A stretch of DNA of 64,000 nt from Methylobrevis albus (lineage in GTDB: Bacteria; Pseudomonadota; Alphaproteobacteria; Rhizobiales; Pleomorphomonadaceae): contig NZ_JADZLT010000043.1 of the NCBI RefSeq assembly GCF_015904235.1, positions 62,001 to 126,000 of the forward strand. Reading direction: 5' to 3'. The position numbers and the translations under genes are program-made. Of this stretch, positions 44,703 to 54,665 are shown piece after piece; position 1 is the stretch's first letter; each line of letters opens with the position of its first letter. The notes under the pieces were generated by a model. That model was not told where the DNA came from, ran no database searches, and saw only the letters and a program-made list of their open reading frames with translations.

Positions 44703-44734
44703 ACTTGGCTTCGTTGTCCAAGTCCACCTATCAT
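44703..44734 (+). promoter_or_regulatory. sulfate-transport promoter with operator-like dyad
   Basis: TATCAT at 44729-44734 is a good -10, with TTGGCT at 44705-44710 as -35 (18-bp spacer). The perfect dyad ACTTGG-N9-CCAAGT (44703-44723) covers the -35 and part of the spacer, the position expected for a repressor such as the adjacent Rrf2 protein. Confidence 0.55.
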
Positions 44735-44770
44735 GTAGAGATTACGGTATTGAAACCGGGGAGCCCGACG

Positions 44771-45814
44771 ATGACTCTGACCCGACCGATCGACCGTATT
44801 GTCCGCCGCCTCGCCGTTGCCGCTCTCTCCGGCGCTGTGGCGCTCGGGGCGCTGGCCGGCACCGCCGCCGCCGCCGACGTGACGCTGCTCAACGTCTCCT
44901 ACGATCCGACGCGCGAGCTCTACCGCGAGTACAACGAGGCGTTCACGGCCTACTGGAAGGAAAAGACCGGCGACACCGTCACGATCAACACGACGCACGG
45001 CGGCTCCGGCTCGCAGGCGCGCACCGTGATCGACGGCCTGCCAGCCGACGTCGTGACGCTGGCGCTCGCCGCCGACATCGAGGCGATCGCCGAACGCTCC
45101 GGCAAGCTACCGGTCGACTGGCAGTCGCGCCTCGACAACAACTCCTCGCCCTACACCTCGACGATCGTGTTCCTCGTCCGCAAGGGCAACCCGAAGGGCA
45201 TCACCGACTGGGGTGACCTTGTGAAGGACGGCGTCGAGGTCATCACGCCGAACCCGAAGACCTCCGGTGGCGCCCGCTGGAACTACCTCGCGGCCTGGGC
45301 CTACGGTCTCGAGCACAACGGCAACGACCAGGAGAAGGCGAAGGCCTTCGTCGCCGAGATCTACAAGCACGTCCCCGTGCTCGACACCGGCGCCCGCGGC
45401 TCCACCACCACCTTCGTCCAGCGCGGCCTCGGCGACGTGCTGCTCGCCTGGGAGAACGAGGCCTTCCTCGCGCTCGAGGAACTCGGCCCTGACCAGTTCG
45501 ACATCGTCGTGCCGTCGCTGTCGATCCTCGCCGAACCGCCGGTGGCGCTGGTCGACAAGAACGTCGAGGCGAACGGCACCCGCGAGGTGGCGCAGGGCTA
45601 TCTCGACTATCTCTACTCCGACGTCGGCCAGAAGCTCGCCGCCAAGCACTTCTACCGCCCGTCGAAGCCCGAGCTCGCCGATCCGGCCGACCTCGAGCGC
45701 TTCCCGGACCTGAAGCTCATCAAGCTCGGTGACGTTTTCGGCACCTGGAAGGACGTGCAGCAGACCCACTTTGCCGACGGCGGCGTCTTCGACCAGATCT
45801 ATACCTCGCCCTGA
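44771..45814 (+). CDS. sbp: sulfate ABC transporter substrate-binding protein
   Basis: A 347-residue periplasmic sulfate/thiosulfate-binding protein. A signal peptide (ending 'GTAAAA') is followed by '[27 protein letters not shown]', the family hallmark. '[31 protein letters not shown]' contains sulfate-contacting Ser and Gly residues, and '[20 protein letters not shown]' is also typical. The ATG at 44771 has GGGGAG seven bases upstream. It heads the operon sbp-cysT-cysW-cysA. Confidence 0.95.
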   Translation: MTLTRPIDRIVRRLAVAALSGAVALGALAGTAAAADVTLLNVSYDPTRELYREYNEAFTAYWKEKTGDTVTINTTHGGSGSQARTVIDGLPADVVTLALAADIEAIAERSGKLPVDWQSRLDNNSSPYTSTIVFLVRKGNPKGITDWGDLVKDGVEVITPNPKTSGGARWNYLAAWAYGLEHNGNDQEKAKAFVAEIYKHVPVLDTGARGSTTTFVQRGLGDVLLAWENEAFLALEELGPDQFDIVVPSLSILAEPPVALVDKNVEANGTREVAQGYLDYLYSDVGQKLAAKHFYRPSKPELADPADLERFPDLKLIKLGDVFGTWKDVQQTHFADGGVFDQIYTSP

Positions 45815-45911
45815 GCTGTTGCCTCGACCGCGATGAACTGACAGACCGTCGGCGGCGACCGGATGCTGGATCCGGCCGCCGCCGACGCGCACATGAACGA
45901 CAAGGGGCCGC

Positions 45912-46751
45912 ATGCCGAGCGCAACGTTCAGGACGCCGAGCGTCATACCGGGTTTCCGCCTCGCCTTCGGCTTCACGATCGCCTATCTGGCGGTGATCGT
46001 GCTGATCCCGATCGCCGGGCTCTACGTCCAGACCTTCACGCTCGACTGGGCCGAACTCTGGCGCATCCTCACCGATCGCCGCCTGCTGGCGGCGCTGCAG
46101 CTCAGCTTCGGCCTGTCGCTGCTGGCAGCCGCCTTCAACGTCGTGTTCGGCCTCGTCGTCGCCTGGGTGCTGACCCGCTACAGCTTCCCCGGCCGGCGCA
46201 TCCTCGACGCCGCCATCGACCTGCCGTTCGCGCTGCCCACCGCGGTGGCCGGCATCGCGCTCACCGCGATCTACGCCCCGAACGGCATCATCGGCCAGTG
46301 GCTCGCGCCCTACGGCATCCGCATCGCCTATACCCAGGCCGGCATCTTCATCGCCCTCGTCTTCATCGGCCTGCCGTTCATCGTCCGCACCGTCCAGCCG
46401 GTGCTGGAGCAACTCGACCGCGAGGTCGAGGAGGCCTCCGCGACCCTCGGCGCCAGCCGGCTGCGCACCATCTTCCAGGTCGTGCTGCCGACGCTGGCCC
46501 CCGCGACGATCACCGGCTTCGCCCTCGCCTTCGCCCGCGCGGTCGGCGAATACGGCTCGGTGATCTTCATCGCCGGCAACCTGCCGGGAAAGACGGAAAT
46601 CCTGCCGCTGCTCATCGTCATCCGGCTCGAAGAGTACAACTACGCCGGCGCCGCCGCGATCGCGGCGATCATGCTGACGCTGTCCTTCGTCATCCTCGTC
46701 TTCGTCAACATCGTGCACGCCTGGAGCCAGCGGAGGTTCGGTCATGGTTGA
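45912..46751 (+). CDS. cysT: sulfate ABC transporter permease CysT
   Basis: A 279-residue inner-membrane permease with about six helices. The BPD_transp_1 coupling loop 'EEASATLGASRLRTIFQVVLPTLAPATITGFALAFARAVGEYGSVIFIAGN' shows the EAA motif and the CysT-specific 'GEYGSVIFIAGNLP'. 'PGFRLAFGFTIAYLAVIVLIPI' is the first helix. AAGGGG lies near the start. The end overlaps cysW by eight bases. Confidence 0.95.
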   Translation: MPSATFRTPSVIPGFRLAFGFTIAYLAVIVLIPIAGLYVQTFTLDWAELWRILTDRRLLAALQLSFGLSLLAAAFNVVFGLVVAWVLTRYSFPGRRILDAAIDLPFALPTAVAGIALTAIYAPNGIIGQWLAPYGIRIAYTQAGIFIALVFIGLPFIVRTVQPVLEQLDREVEEASATLGASRLRTIFQVVLPTLAPATITGFALAFARAVGEYGSVIFIAGNLPGKTEILPLLIVIRLEEYNYAGAAAIAAIMLTLSFVILVFVNIVHAWSQRRFGHG

Positions 46752-47643
46752 TACAGCCCCCGCCGTGGCGCCGTCGCTGGCGGCCGTCCCCCCGTCGCGC
46801 CGTGTCGCGCCGACCACCGAACCGCGCCTCGTGCGCGGCGTACTGATCGCGATCACCGCGACCTTCCTCTCGGTGTTCCTGCTGTTCCCGCTCGGCGTCG
46901 TCTTCGTCGAGGCGTTCCGCAACGGCACCGCCGGCTTCCTGTCGGCGCTCGCCGATCCGCAGGCGCAGTCGGCGATCCGGCTGACGCTGCTGGTCGCCGC
47001 CATCGCCGTGCCGTGCAACATCGTCTTCGGCGTCGCCGCGGCCTGGGCCGTGGCGAAGTTCGAGTTCCGCGGCAAGACGCTGCTCGTCTCGCTGATCGAC
47101 CTGCCGTTCTCGGTCTCGCCGGTCGTCGCCGGCCTCGTCTACGTGCTGCTGCTCGGCTCGAACACGCTGATCGGCGGCTGGCTTCAGGAGAGCTTCGGCC
47201 TGCGCGTCATCTTCGCGGTGCCCGGCATCGTGCTCGCGACGATCTTCGTCACCTTCCCCTTCGTCGCCCGCGAGCTGATCCCGCTCATGGAGCAGCAGGG
47301 CAACGGTGACGAGGAGGCGGCGCTGTCGCTCGGGGCGAGCGGCCTGCAGACCTTCTGGCGCACCACGCTGCCGAACGTGAAGTGGGCGCTGCTCTACGGC
47401 GTGCTGCTCTGCAACGCCCGCGCGATGGGCGAGTTCGGCGCCGTCGCCGTGCTGTCGGGCAAGCTGCGCGGCCAGACCGTGACCATGCCGCTGCACATCG
47501 AACTCGCCTACAACGAATATGCTTCGGTCTCCGCCTTCTCGGTCGCGGCCCTCCTCGCCGGCCTCGCCCTCGTCACGCTGGTCGTGAAGACCTTCCTCGA
47601 GTGGAAATACGCCGACCACATCGCCGGCACCGGCCGCCACTGA
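46744..47643 (+). CDS. cysW: sulfate ABC transporter permease CysW
   Basis: A 299-residue partner permease. Six helices with '[78 protein letters not shown]' form the coupling region and the CysW-type '[17 protein letters not shown]'. The N-terminal ~30 residues are Ala/Pro rich. The ATG overlaps cysT by eight bases, so the two channel subunits are translationally coupled. Confidence 0.95.
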   Translation: MVDTAPAVAPSLAAVPPSRRVAPTTEPRLVRGVLIAITATFLSVFLLFPLGVVFVEAFRNGTAGFLSALADPQAQSAIRLTLLVAAIAVPCNIVFGVAAAWAVAKFEFRGKTLLVSLIDLPFSVSPVVAGLVYVLLLGSNTLIGGWLQESFGLRVIFAVPGIVLATIFVTFPFVARELIPLMEQQGNGDEEAALSLGASGLQTFWRTTLPNVKWALLYGVLLCNARAMGEFGAVAVLSGKLRGQTVTMPLHIELAYNEYASVSAFSVAALLAGLALVTLVVKTFLEWKYADHIAGTGRH

Positions 47644-47676
47644 AGTCTCTCGGGACGCCCAACGGATATCATCATC

Positions 47677-48717
<1,041 letters not shown>

Positions 48718-48821
48718 TCGTTGCACTGCGGGAACGTCTGCGCCGCTTTCCGGTTGATCCGTCGCGCCGGGGTCCGATACGCCTGTTCGGACCGCCGGCA
48801 TGGCGGAGCGGAGGCTGGGGC

Positions 48822-49952
48822 ATGAAGGTTGACGGCGTACCCTATCGCACGATCTGGCTCGACGACGACGGCTGGTCGGTGCGCATCATCGACCAGAGCC
48901 GCTTCCCGCACCGTTTCGAGACGCTGCGCCTCGGCGACGTCGACGACGCGGCCCGCGCCATCCGTGACATGCAGGTGCGCGGCGCCCCGCTGATCGGCGC
49001 GACGGCCGCCTACGGCATGGCGCTCGCCGCCCGCGCCGATCCCAACGAGGACAACCTCGCCGCCGCCTACCAGTTGCTGCTCGCCACCCGCCCGACCGCG
49101 GTCAACCTGCGCTGGGCGCTCGACGAGATGACCACCGCGCTGACCCGCAACCGCCCGGCCGACCGCGAGCAGGTCGCCTATGCCCGCGCCGCGGAGATCT
49201 GCGACGAGGACGTCGAGATCAACCGCGCCATCGGCCGGCACGGCCTCGAACTGATCCGCCGCATCGCCGACCTGAAGCCCGAGGGCGAGCGCATCAACAT
49301 CCTCACCCACTGCAACGCCGGCTGGCTCGCCACCGTCGACTGGGGCACCGCGACCGCGCCGATCTACATGGCGCACGACGCCGGCATCCCGGTCCACGTC
49401 TGGGTCGACGAGACCCGCCCGCGCAACCAGGGCGCCTCGCTCACCGCCTGGGAAATGCGCGGCCACGGCGTGCCGCACACGGTGATCCCCGACAACACCG
49501 GCGGCCACCTGATGCAGCACGGCATGGTCGACATGGTCATCGTCGGCACCGACCGCACCACCGCCACCGGCGACGTCTGCAACAAGATCGGCACCTATCT
49601 GAAGGCGCTTGCCGCGCACGACAACGGCGTGCCGTTCTACGTCGCGCTGCCCTCGCCGACGATCGACTTCACCATCGCCGACGGCCTCGCCGAAATCCCG
49701 ATCGAGGAGCGTTCCGGCGACGAGGTCGCCCGCATCACCGGCCTCAACGCCGCCGGCTTCATCGACACGGTGAAGATCGTGCCCGAAGGCTCGCCGGTCG
49801 CCAACTACGCCTTCGACGTGACCCCGGCCCGCCTCGTCAGCGGCCTCGTCACCGAACGCGGCGTCATCGCCCCTAACCGCGACGCCATCGCCGAGGCGTT
49901 TCCCGAGCGGGCGAACCCGATTGCGCTGCAGGGGGCGCTGACGGTGGGGTGA
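48822..49952 (+). CDS. mtnA: S-methyl-5-thioribose-1-phosphate isomerase
   Basis: A 376-residue isomerase that converts 5-methylthioribose-1-phosphate to the ribulose form, in methionine salvage or related shunts. '[13 protein letters not shown]'-like '[16 protein letters not shown]' near residue 56, the catalytic cysteine in '[19 protein letters not shown]' (~164) and the catalytic aspartate in '[19 protein letters not shown]' (~243) are all present, which separates it from translation-factor eIF2B relatives. No mtnK, mtnP or later salvage gene is adjacent. Its place after the sulfate transporter may reflect a common sulfur theme. Confidence 0.92.
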   Translation: MKVDGVPYRTIWLDDDGWSVRIIDQSRFPHRFETLRLGDVDDAARAIRDMQVRGAPLIGATAAYGMALAARADPNEDNLAAAYQLLLATRPTAVNLRWALDEMTTALTRNRPADREQVAYARAAEICDEDVEINRAIGRHGLELIRRIADLKPEGERINILTHCNAGWLATVDWGTATAPIYMAHDAGIPVHVWVDETRPRNQGASLTAWEMRGHGVPHTVIPDNTGGHLMQHGMVDMVIVGTDRTTATGDVCNKIGTYLKALAAHDNGVPFYVALPSPTIDFTIADGLAEIPIEERSGDEVARITGLNAAGFIDTVKIVPEGSPVANYAFDVTPARLVSGLVTERGVIAPNRDAIAEAFPERANPIALQGALTVG

Positions 49953-49960
49953 TCAGCGGG

Positions 49961-50332
49961 TCAATGCCCCGCCCCGATCGGGCCCTTGAAGATGAAGCCG
50001 GCGCCGATCGCGATGAAGGCGAAGCCGATCAGGTGGTTCCAGGTCAGCGCCTCCTTGAGGTAGATCACCGAGAAGGCGGCGAACACCGTGAGCGTGATGA
50101 CTTCCTGGATCGTCTTCAGTTCGGCCGCGGAATAGACGCCGTAGCCGTAGCGGTTCGCCGGCACCGCGAAGCAATATTCGACGAAGGCGATGCCCCAGCT
50201 CGCGAAGATCACGATCCACAGCGGCTGGCTGGTGAATTTCAGGTGCCCGTACCAGGCGAGCGTCATGAAGATGTTGGAGGCGCAGAGCAGCAGGATCGGC
50301 AGGATGGCAGGACCGGTGAGCGTCGACAGCAT
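49961..50332 (-). CDS. DMT-superfamily DUF486 membrane protein
   Basis: A 123-residue protein with four predicted membrane helices, in the family DUF486. 'PILLLCASNIFMTLAWYGHLKF', 'WIVIFASWGIAFVEYCFAVPANRYGY', 'AAELKTIQEVITLTVFAAFSVIYLKE' and 'WNHLIGFAFIAIGAGFIFKG' are close to the family consensus. It resembles small multidrug resistance proteins in size and topology, but no substrate is known. The ATG at 50332 lacks a strong ribosome-binding site. It is convergent with mtnA, 8 bases apart. Confidence 0.88.
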   Translation of the reverse strand: MLSTLTGPAILPILLLCASNIFMTLAWYGHLKFTSQPLWIVIFASWGIAFVEYCFAVPANRYGYGVYSAAELKTIQEVITLTVFAAFSVIYLKEALTWNHLIGFAFIAIGAGFIFKGPIGAGH

Positions 50333-50513
50333 CGGGAATGTCCGCGGCAGGGGAGGGTCCCCGTCACTAGCGCAGACCGCGTCGGCCGGCAAATGCAGCG
50401 GGGCGCTGCCTCGTGTCACTGCCGAACCATCTGTCCGTCGGGGCGGGCCAGTGACGGCCAGCATCCTGGAAGCAGGCTCACAAGGACCTGAATGGCAGAG
50501 GCCCCGGCTTTTC

Positions 50514-50642
50514 CCTCGCCCTTCGAGACAGGCGCTTCGCGCCTTCCTCAGGATGAGGGAAAAGGGCAAGCGATTGAAATGAAAGGGTAAATATCGGAGG
50601 CCTCATCCTGAGGAGACCCGAAGGGTCGTCTCGAACGGCGAG
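50514..50642. repeat. intergenic inverted-repeat element, family 3
   Basis: Two arms of ~43 bases (50514-50558 and 50601-50642) are imperfect reverse complements. The outer part reads CCTCGCCCTTCGAGAC and the inner part CCTCAGGATGAGG. A ~42-base AT-rich centre separates them. This type is familiar from intergenic DNA of many alphaproteobacteria. It lies upstream of the DUF486 gene and downstream of def. Confidence 0.8.
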
Positions 50643-50678
50643 GCCGGGTGCGCCGGCCCCCGCAATTGGACCAATACC

Positions 50679-51203
50679 TCAGGCCGGCGTGCGGCTCGCT
50701 TCCTTGGCGGCTTTCGCGAACTTGCGCACCACGCGGTCGCGCTTCAGCTTCGAGATGTGATCGATGAACAGCACGCCGTCGAGGTGATCGACCTCGTGCT
50801 GCACGCAGGTCGCGAGCAGGCCGTCCGCCTCGATCTCCTGCGCCGCGCCGTTCCGGTCGAGGAAGCGCACGCGCACCGCGGCAGGGCGCTCGACGTCCTC
50901 GTAGAAGTCGGGGATCGACAGGCAGCCTTCCTGATAGGTGCTGAGTTCGTCCGACGACCAGACGATCTCCGGATTGACCAGCACCATCGGCGCCGGCTCG
51001 TCCTCTTCCCGCGCGATGTCGAGCACCACGACGCGGCGCATCACGCCGATCTGGCAGGCGGCGAGGCCGATGCCGGGGGCATCGTACATCGTCTCCAGCA
51101 TGTCGTCGGCGAGCGCGCGCACCTCGTCGTCGACCACGGCGACGGGATCGCAGACGCGGCGGAGCAGGGGATCGGGCAGGATGACGAGCGGGCGAATGGT
51201 CAT
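50679..51203 (-). CDS. def: peptide deformylase
   Basis: A 174-residue iron/zinc hydrolase that removes the N-formyl group from new proteins. All three family motifs are present: 'GIGLAA' at residues 44-49, 'EGCLS' at 92-96 with the metal-ligand Cys94, and 'HEVDH' at 136-140 with the metal histidines and catalytic glutamate. Length and C-terminus ('[12 protein letters not shown]') are typical of type I. The ATG at 51203 starts '[15 protein letters not shown]'. The usual partner fmt is not adjacent; instead the gene is divergent from the reductase at 51404. Confidence 0.96.
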   Translation of the reverse strand: MTIRPLVILPDPLLRRVCDPVAVVDDEVRALADDMLETMYDAPGIGLAACQIGVMRRVVVLDIAREEDEPAPMVLVNPEIVWSSDELSTYQEGCLSIPDFYEDVERPAAVRVRFLDRNGAAQEIEADGLLATCVQHEVDHLDGVLFIDHISKLKRDRVVRKFAKAAKEASRTPA

Positions 51204-51403
51204 CGCGCTGAAATAGCCATTGCCCCGCGGCCGGTCAACGGCGGATTTCTGGGCTTCCGCATTGTTCCCGATGCAGGTCGCGGTCGCAGCCGGCGTGGCG
51301 GTTCCGGGCTTACCAATCGGATGCGGATTGACCTTTTCCGCCCCGCCGTCCACCAGAGACGGCAGGTTGCCGCGCCGCGGCGAAAATGGGGAGGGCGACG
51401 CCG

Positions 51404-52348
51404 ATGACGGTTCTGTTCGCGGTCGCCGGCTGGTCGCCGGAGCACTGGGTGGCGGCGTATCGCGAGGCCGATCCGGAGCGGGCCGTCGTGGTCGCACCCG
51501 AACTCGGCGACCCGGCGGCGATCCGCTATGCGCTCGCCTGGAAGCCGCCGGCCGGCCTGCTCGCCGGCCTGCCGAACCTCGAGGTGATCTTCTCGCTGGG
51601 CGCCGGCGTCGACCACCTCCTCGGCGACCCGACCTTGCCGGACCTGCCGCTGGTGCGCATCGTCGACCCCGATCTCACCCGCCGCATGACCGACTGGGTC
51701 GTGCTGCAGGCGCTGATGCACCTGCGCGCCCAGCGCACCTACGACCGCCAGCAGCGCGAGCGGCGCTGGGCGCAGCATCCCTATCCGACGGCGACCGACG
51801 TGCGCGTCGGCATCATGGGCTTCGGCGTGCTCGGCCGCGCGGCGGCGCGCACCCTCGCCGCGATCGGCTTCGACGTCGCCGGATGGAGCCGGACCCCGCC
51901 GGCGGACGCCACCGGCTTTCCGGTGTTCTCGGGCGAAGCCGGCCTCGGCGACTTCCTCGGCCGCACCGACATCCTCGTCGTGCTGCTGCCGCTGACCCCC
52001 GAAACCCGCGGCATCCTCGGCCGGCCGCTGTTCGAGCGCCTCGCGCGGGACTGCGCCCTCGGCGGCCCGGTGCTCATCAACGCCGGCCGCGGCGGGCTGC
52101 AGGTCGAGGCGGATATCGTCGCCGCCATCGGTGACGGCACCCTGATCGGCGCCAGTCTCGACGTCTTCGCCACCGAGCCGCTGCCGGAGACGAGCCCGCT
52201 CTGGGCCGACGAGCGGGTGATCATCACGCCGCACATCGCCGCCGAAAGCGATCCGCGCGCCCTGTCGCGCTACGTCGCCGGCCAGATCGCCGCCCATGAG
52301 CGCGGCGAGCCGCTGCAGAACCTCGTCGACCGCGCCCGCGGCTACTGA
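51404..52348 (+). CDS. ghrA: glyoxylate/hydroxypyruvate reductase A-like D-2-hydroxyacid dehydrogenase
   Basis: A 314-residue NAD(P)H-dependent 2-hydroxyacid dehydrogenase. The cofactor domain has '[22 protein letters not shown]' and 'WSRTP'. Catalytic residues are Arg in '[11 protein letters not shown]', Glu in '[13 protein letters not shown]' and His in 'ITPHIAAES'. '[11 protein letters not shown]' and '[19 protein letters not shown]' match the GhrA subgroup, which reduces glyoxylate and hydroxypyruvate. The ATG at 51404 is nine bases after GGGGAGG; an ATG at 51386 has no such site. The stop overlaps the end of the convergent NlpC/P60 gene by seven bases. Confidence 0.9.
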   Translation: MTVLFAVAGWSPEHWVAAYREADPERAVVVAPELGDPAAIRYALAWKPPAGLLAGLPNLEVIFSLGAGVDHLLGDPTLPDLPLVRIVDPDLTRRMTDWVVLQALMHLRAQRTYDRQQRERRWAQHPYPTATDVRVGIMGFGVLGRAAARTLAAIGFDVAGWSRTPPADATGFPVFSGEAGLGDFLGRTDILVVLLPLTPETRGILGRPLFERLARDCALGGPVLINAGRGGLQVEADIVAAIGDGTLIGASLDVFATEPLPETSPLWADERVIITPHIAAESDPRALSRYVAGQIAAHERGEPLQNLVDRARGY

Positions 52349-53229
52349 CCCGGCGTCGTCACCGGCCGCCGCACCCCGGCGAGCGGCGTGCCGGCGGCCT
52401 CGATCCGGGCGAGCGCGGCGCGCAGCGGCTCGGCGACGACGGTCATGTGGAAGCCGCTGGCGTGCAGCAGCGTGTCCGCGCCGGCGACGATGCCGACGTG
52501 GCCCTTCCAGAACAGCAGGTCGCCGCGGCGAAAGCCCGACGGGTCGGCGCTGCCGTCGCCGACCGCCTCGCCGAGGCCTGCCGCCTGCAGGTCGCTGTCG
52601 CGCGGCGCTTCGATGCCCGCCTCGGCGAGGCTGAGCTGCACGAGGCCCGAGCAGTCGATGCCGAAGCCCGAGCGCCCGCCCCAAAGATACGGCGTGCCGA
52701 CGAAGCGCTCGGCGACGGCGACGTAGTCCTCCGCCGGCGGCGCGTCCACGGCCACGAGATGCGCCAGCACCATCGCGCCGCCGGCGACGAGCAGGGCGTA
52801 GTCCGTCCCGCGCGTCGTCGCGGTGCCGGTGACGGTGACGCGGCTGCCGAGGCTGAGGCAGTCGCTGCGCGGCAGGCGCAGGTCCGGACCGGGGTAGACG
52901 AAGCTGCGCAGGGCGGCCAGCCGGTGCGTCGGCGCCGGGCCGGGGCTGCCCAGCGCCTCGCCGGAGGTCCAGCCGACATAGCCGTCGGTGCCGGACTGGC
53001 CCCACGCCCAGCCTTCCGGCGTCTCGTCGTAGACGGTGAACGTCTCGCCGCAGAGCAGCTGCGTGTCGATGCCGGTGTCCGGGCGCGGCTGCGGGCCAAG
53101 GTCGGCGACGGCGGCGACGACGCGGCGCGGCGTGCCGGCGACATAGCGCGGGGCGGCGACGACGCCTTCGAGATGGGCCGCGGCGAGATCGGGCCGGGCG
53201 GGGGTCAGGCGGCGGTCGTGCGTGGTCAT
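52342..53229 (-). CDS. NlpC/P60 family cell-wall endopeptidase with SH3-like domains
   Basis: A 295-residue cysteine peptidase. Residues ~30-170 carry two bacterial SH3-like segments ('DTQLLCGETFTVYDETPEGWAWGQSGTDGYVGWT' is one). The C-terminal NlpC/P60 domain has Cys in 'GIDCSGLVQLSL', His in 'KGHVGIVAG' and a third residue in 'LLHASGFH'. 'GTPYLWGGRSG' before the cysteine is diagnostic. Such enzymes cut peptidoglycan stem peptides, but no classical signal peptide is visible, so export is unclear. The ATG overlaps the MarR stop as ATGA, so the two genes are coupled. Confidence 0.92.
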   Translation of the reverse strand: MTTHDRRLTPARPDLAAAHLEGVVAAPRYVAGTPRRVVAAVADLGPQPRPDTGIDTQLLCGETFTVYDETPEGWAWGQSGTDGYVGWTSGEALGSPGPAPTHRLAALRSFVYPGPDLRLPRSDCLSLGSRVTVTGTATTRGTDYALLVAGGAMVLAHLVAVDAPPAEDYVAVAERFVGTPYLWGGRSGFGIDCSGLVQLSLAEAGIEAPRDSDLQAAGLGEAVGDGSADPSGFRRGDLLFWKGHVGIVAGADTLLHASGFHMTVVAEPLRAALARIEAAGTPLAGVRRPVTTPGQ

Positions 53230-53576
53230 CGCGGCAGGTCCTTCGCGCGGGCGACGATCAGGTCGCCGATGCGTTCCACGGTCAGCGCGCCGTCGACGGT
53301 GCGCTGGATGATGACGTTGCGCCGGTCCTTCTCGTCGCGTCGCCGGGCGACCAGCCCCTGGTGCCCCATGGTGTCGAGGGCGCGGGTGATCGCCGGCTTG
53401 GTGACGCCGAGTTTCTCGGCGAGGCCGCGCACCGTATGCGGCGGCGGCTCGAGGTAGACGGTGAGCAGGATGGTGATCTGCCGCGCCGTCAGGTCGGGCG
53501 TATCCGAGCGCACGAGGTCGAGCGTCACGTCGTGCCAGAGTTTCAGGGCCTGGCTGGGGCGAATCTCGATCGGCAT
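53226..53576 (-). CDS. MarR family transcriptional regulator
   Basis: A 116-residue protein, short for MarR. The winged helix-turn-helix is 'LTARQITILLTVYLEPPPHTVRGLAEKLGVTKPAITRALDTMGHQGLVARRRDEKDRRNVII', where DEKDRR is the wing. The flanking dimerisation helices are reduced. The ATG at 53576 has a GGAAAG site. It is translationally coupled to the NlpC/P60 gene and faces away from rirA; coupling suggests it acts on its own operon. Confidence 0.88.
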   Translation of the reverse strand: MPIEIRPSQALKLWHDVTLDLVRSDTPDLTARQITILLTVYLEPPPHTVRGLAEKLGVTKPAITRALDTMGHQGLVARRRDEKDRRNVIIQRTVDGALTVERIGDLIVARAKDLPR

Positions 53577-53727
53577 CGGTCTTTCCAGCGTCCCGGACGG
53601 GCGGAGGGCCGGCGCGGCCCATGCCGGCGCGGGAACGCCTGCACCATAGACCTATTTCGTTTCGGAGCCGTTTTCATCCGCCGGTTTTTGCCCCTTGCGA
53701 CGAAATCACCGGCGAGAGACGAATTTT

Positions 53728-53744
53728 CTTCGAACCGTTCCAAA
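53728..53744 (+). promoter_or_regulatory. ICE-like Irr box upstream of rirA
   Basis: CTTCGAACCGTTCCAAA fits TTTRGAAYNRTTCYAAA at 15 of 17 positions and ends 52 bases before the rirA start. Irr control of rirA is known from rhizobial relatives. The same pattern lies before bfr at 10671. Confidence 0.5.
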
Positions 53745-53796
53745 CTACACGCGGGCGTGCATTGACGGCGGCTGCGGAGAATCCCATATTCCGGCG

Positions 53797-54252
53797 ATGC
53801 GCCTCACCCAGCAGACCAACTACGCCATTCGCCTCCTCATCTACTGCGCCGCCTCCCCGGGCCGGCCGGCGAAGGTGGGTGACGTCGCGTCGACGTTCGG
53901 CATTTCCGAGCTGCACCTCTTCAAGATCCTGAAGGTGCTCGTCGACGGCGGTTTCGTCGAGACGGTGCGCGGCCGCAAGGGCGGTGTGCTGCTGGCGAAG
54001 CCCGCGAGCGAGATCACCGTCGGCCAGGTCGTCCGGGTGACGGAAGAAAGCTTCATCCTGACCGACTGCTTCGATGAAGCGAAGAAGGATTGCCCGCTGA
54101 TCTCGGCCTGCGACTACAACCAGATCCTGCACCAGGCCCTCGCCGCCTTCCTCGGCGTTCTCGACACCAAGACCATCGCCGACCTCTCCGAATCCCGCCC
54201 CGACATCCGCTTCCTCCTCCGCCTCCCCGCCGAGTTCGCGACCGTCAACTGA
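53797..54252 (+). CDS. rirA: rhizobial iron regulator RirA (Rrf2 family)
   Basis: A 151-residue Rrf2 regulator that matches RirA closely. 'MRLTQQTNYAIRLLIYCAAS' is the characteristic start, and the helix-turn-helix 'ISELHLFKILKVLVDGGFVETVRGRKGGV' follows. Cys91, Cys99 and Cys105 are at exactly the positions of the Fe-S ligands in RirA. With its cluster, RirA represses iron-uptake genes when iron is plentiful. The ATG at 53797 lacks a strong ribosome-binding site (GGAG is 17 bases away), so translation may be weak. An ICE-like box lies upstream, linking it to Irr. Confidence 0.92.
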   Translation: MRLTQQTNYAIRLLIYCAASPGRPAKVGDVASTFGISELHLFKILKVLVDGGFVETVRGRKGGVLLAKPASEITVGQVVRVTEESFILTDCFDEAKKDCPLISACDYNQILHQALAAFLGVLDTKTIADLSESRPDIRFLLRLPAEFATVN

Positions 54253-54665
54253 GGCGGGGCGGCGCGGGGTTGCCCGGCTTCCCGGTTGTTGTGACGCCGA
54301 GCCCGATTGTCGGGCCTCGTTCCACGCATCGTCGGGCATGATCGCGCGCGTGTTCGCCGGCCTGTCAGGGCGCTTTGCCCGATATCAGCTTCATGGTCGC
54401 CGGCGCTCTTGCCAATCCGGACGCACGCGCGCATATTTCTGCAACTTTTGAGGGATTTTTTCCGGTCGCGCGTCGTGGCGCGGCCTTTGCGCGCCGATTT
54501 TTTCCCGAACTCGTCCTCCCGCAGTCCGCCGGCCCATAAGAATACCTGCCAGACCGGTTGCCGGCCGCCGCCGGTTCCAATGGATCGGAGGGGGTGCCGT
54601 CGCCGCGGGATGCCGGTGGCCATTTGCGTGCAGCGGCCGGTGCATCGCCGGCGGGAGGTCTGGTC
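54253..54665. other. intergenic region upstream of the subtilase gene
   Basis: About 410 bases with no gene. It holds a weak hairpin (GCCCGA-TTG-TCGGGC, 54301-54315) after rirA and an AT-richer patch near 54430-54500 that could hold the promoter of the subtilase-hydrolase pair. No clear -35/-10 or operator was identified. Confidence 0.5.
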
